DNA from: Cytophagaceae bacterium UBA7467
Lineage (GTDB): Bacteria; Bacteroidota; Bacteroidia; Cytophagales; Spirosomataceae
Reading direction: 5' to 3'
NCBI GenBank assembly: GCA_002479785.1
Contig: DLPD01000007.1
Location: forward strand, 1-31,290
DNA length: 31,290 nucleotides
Notes under the pieces: model-generated
What the model saw: the letters and a program-made list of their open reading frames with translations, nothing else
Told to the model about the DNA's origin: nothing
The model's database searches: none
Shown: in pieces, positions 31,105-31,290 of the stretch
Layout: each line of letters opens with the position of its first letter
How positions within the stretch are numbered: the stretch's first letter is position 1
Translations under genes and position numbers: made by a program

Positions 31105-31290
31105 ATGAAAACTAAACTAATGTATTTCCTCCGCTTCGTCCTCGCTTATACCCACGACGAGATCAAAGGAATTCTTGTGCTCTTTGGAATGATGGGTTTG
31201 TATGTACTTTATTATATAGGAAACGAACTATATAAGAAGGAGCAGGAAAAATTGGAATTTAATCCGGTAGTATGGGAGGCGAATTATAAG
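31105..31290 (+). CDS. Probable helix-hairpin-helix (ComEA-type) membrane protein, N-terminal 62 aa; 3' end outside window
   Basis: The 62 codons to the window edge are open. They encode a short amphipathic start (MKTKLMYFLRFVLAYTHDEI), one transmembrane helix (about 21-39, KGILVLFGMMGLYVLYYIG) and a charged stretch with EFNPVVWEA. Bacteroidota helix-hairpin-helix proteins related to ComEA often begin this way: an EIKGILVL-type anchor, then hydrophilic sequence before the DNA-binding repeats. The diagnostic HhH repeats would lie beyond the window, so the call is tentative. It is divergent from rpoB, and its ATG follows an A-run and the inverted heptamer repeat. It could instead be an unrelated single-pass protein. 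Confidence 0.5.
   Translation, partial: MKTKLMYFLRFVLAYTHDEIKGILVLFGMMGLYVLYYIGNELYKKEQEKLEFNPVVWEANYK

Overview
The window looks like the chromosome of a Bacteroidota bacterium, most likely an aerobic member of the Cytophagales (a Spirosomataceae/Aquirufa-like relative is my guess; the species cannot be fixed from this sequence). The evidence is a BshC-type bacillithiol gene, a CzcA pump fused to its TolC-like outer-membrane partner, DUF4296 and DUF3467 proteins, a Bat-type VWA cluster, Bacteroidota-size RpoB and RpoC, and TAnnTTTG-type promoter boxes. No mobile element, CRISPR array, prophage, tRNA or rRNA is visible. Packing is very dense: ATGA and TAATG overlaps are common, and both convergent gene pairs overlap at their stop codons.

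Layout. 1-1606 (minus): dedA-like gene, nuoA, bshC (cut by the window edge). 1689-7605 (plus): heavy-metal efflux operon made of a small His-containing membrane protein, a CzcA::TolC fusion and a CzcB-type lipoprotein adaptor, with a perfect 16-bp palindrome at its promoter. 7602-11112 (minus): DUF58, a BatD-like membrane protein, BatA and ispE. 11197-16027 (plus): a compact run of DUF4296 lipoprotein, glycerophosphodiesterase, GH3-like protein, YqeY, RlmN and a siroheme-type dehydrogenase/ferrochelatase. 16024-22033 (minus): hexuronate catabolism, transcribed uxaB, uxaC, kdgK, kdgA, exuT; altronate dehydratase is not present. 22122-30777 (minus): rpoB, rpoC, then a DUF3467 gene beyond a clear terminator. 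31105-31290 (plus): start of a probable helix-hairpin-helix (ComEA-type) protein.

How it works together. The hexuronate block converts glucuronate or galacturonate through tagaturonate and altronate, and KDG through KDPG to pyruvate and glyceraldehyde-3-phosphate. The efflux block forms a complete tripartite pump. The other clusters mix housekeeping functions: isoprenoid precursors, thiol synthesis, rRNA methylation, transcription.

The least ordinary signals are non-coding. (1) A dispersed set of short arrays all has a 7-bp period: between uxaB and uxaC, inside the linker of the CzcA::TolC fusion, inside bshC, and as a long inverted repeat before the gene at 31105. Two loci share an exact 17-mer and two others a 15-mer. 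(2) Intrinsic terminators appear to be embedded in the antisense coding sequence of convergent neighbours (inside ispE and inside the siroheme gene). (3) rpoB has a TTG start and a predicted leader of about 170 nt with three hairpins and a 27-codon upstream ORF. I see no convincing new enzymatic or defence system; the 7-bp repeats are the best candidate for something undescribed.
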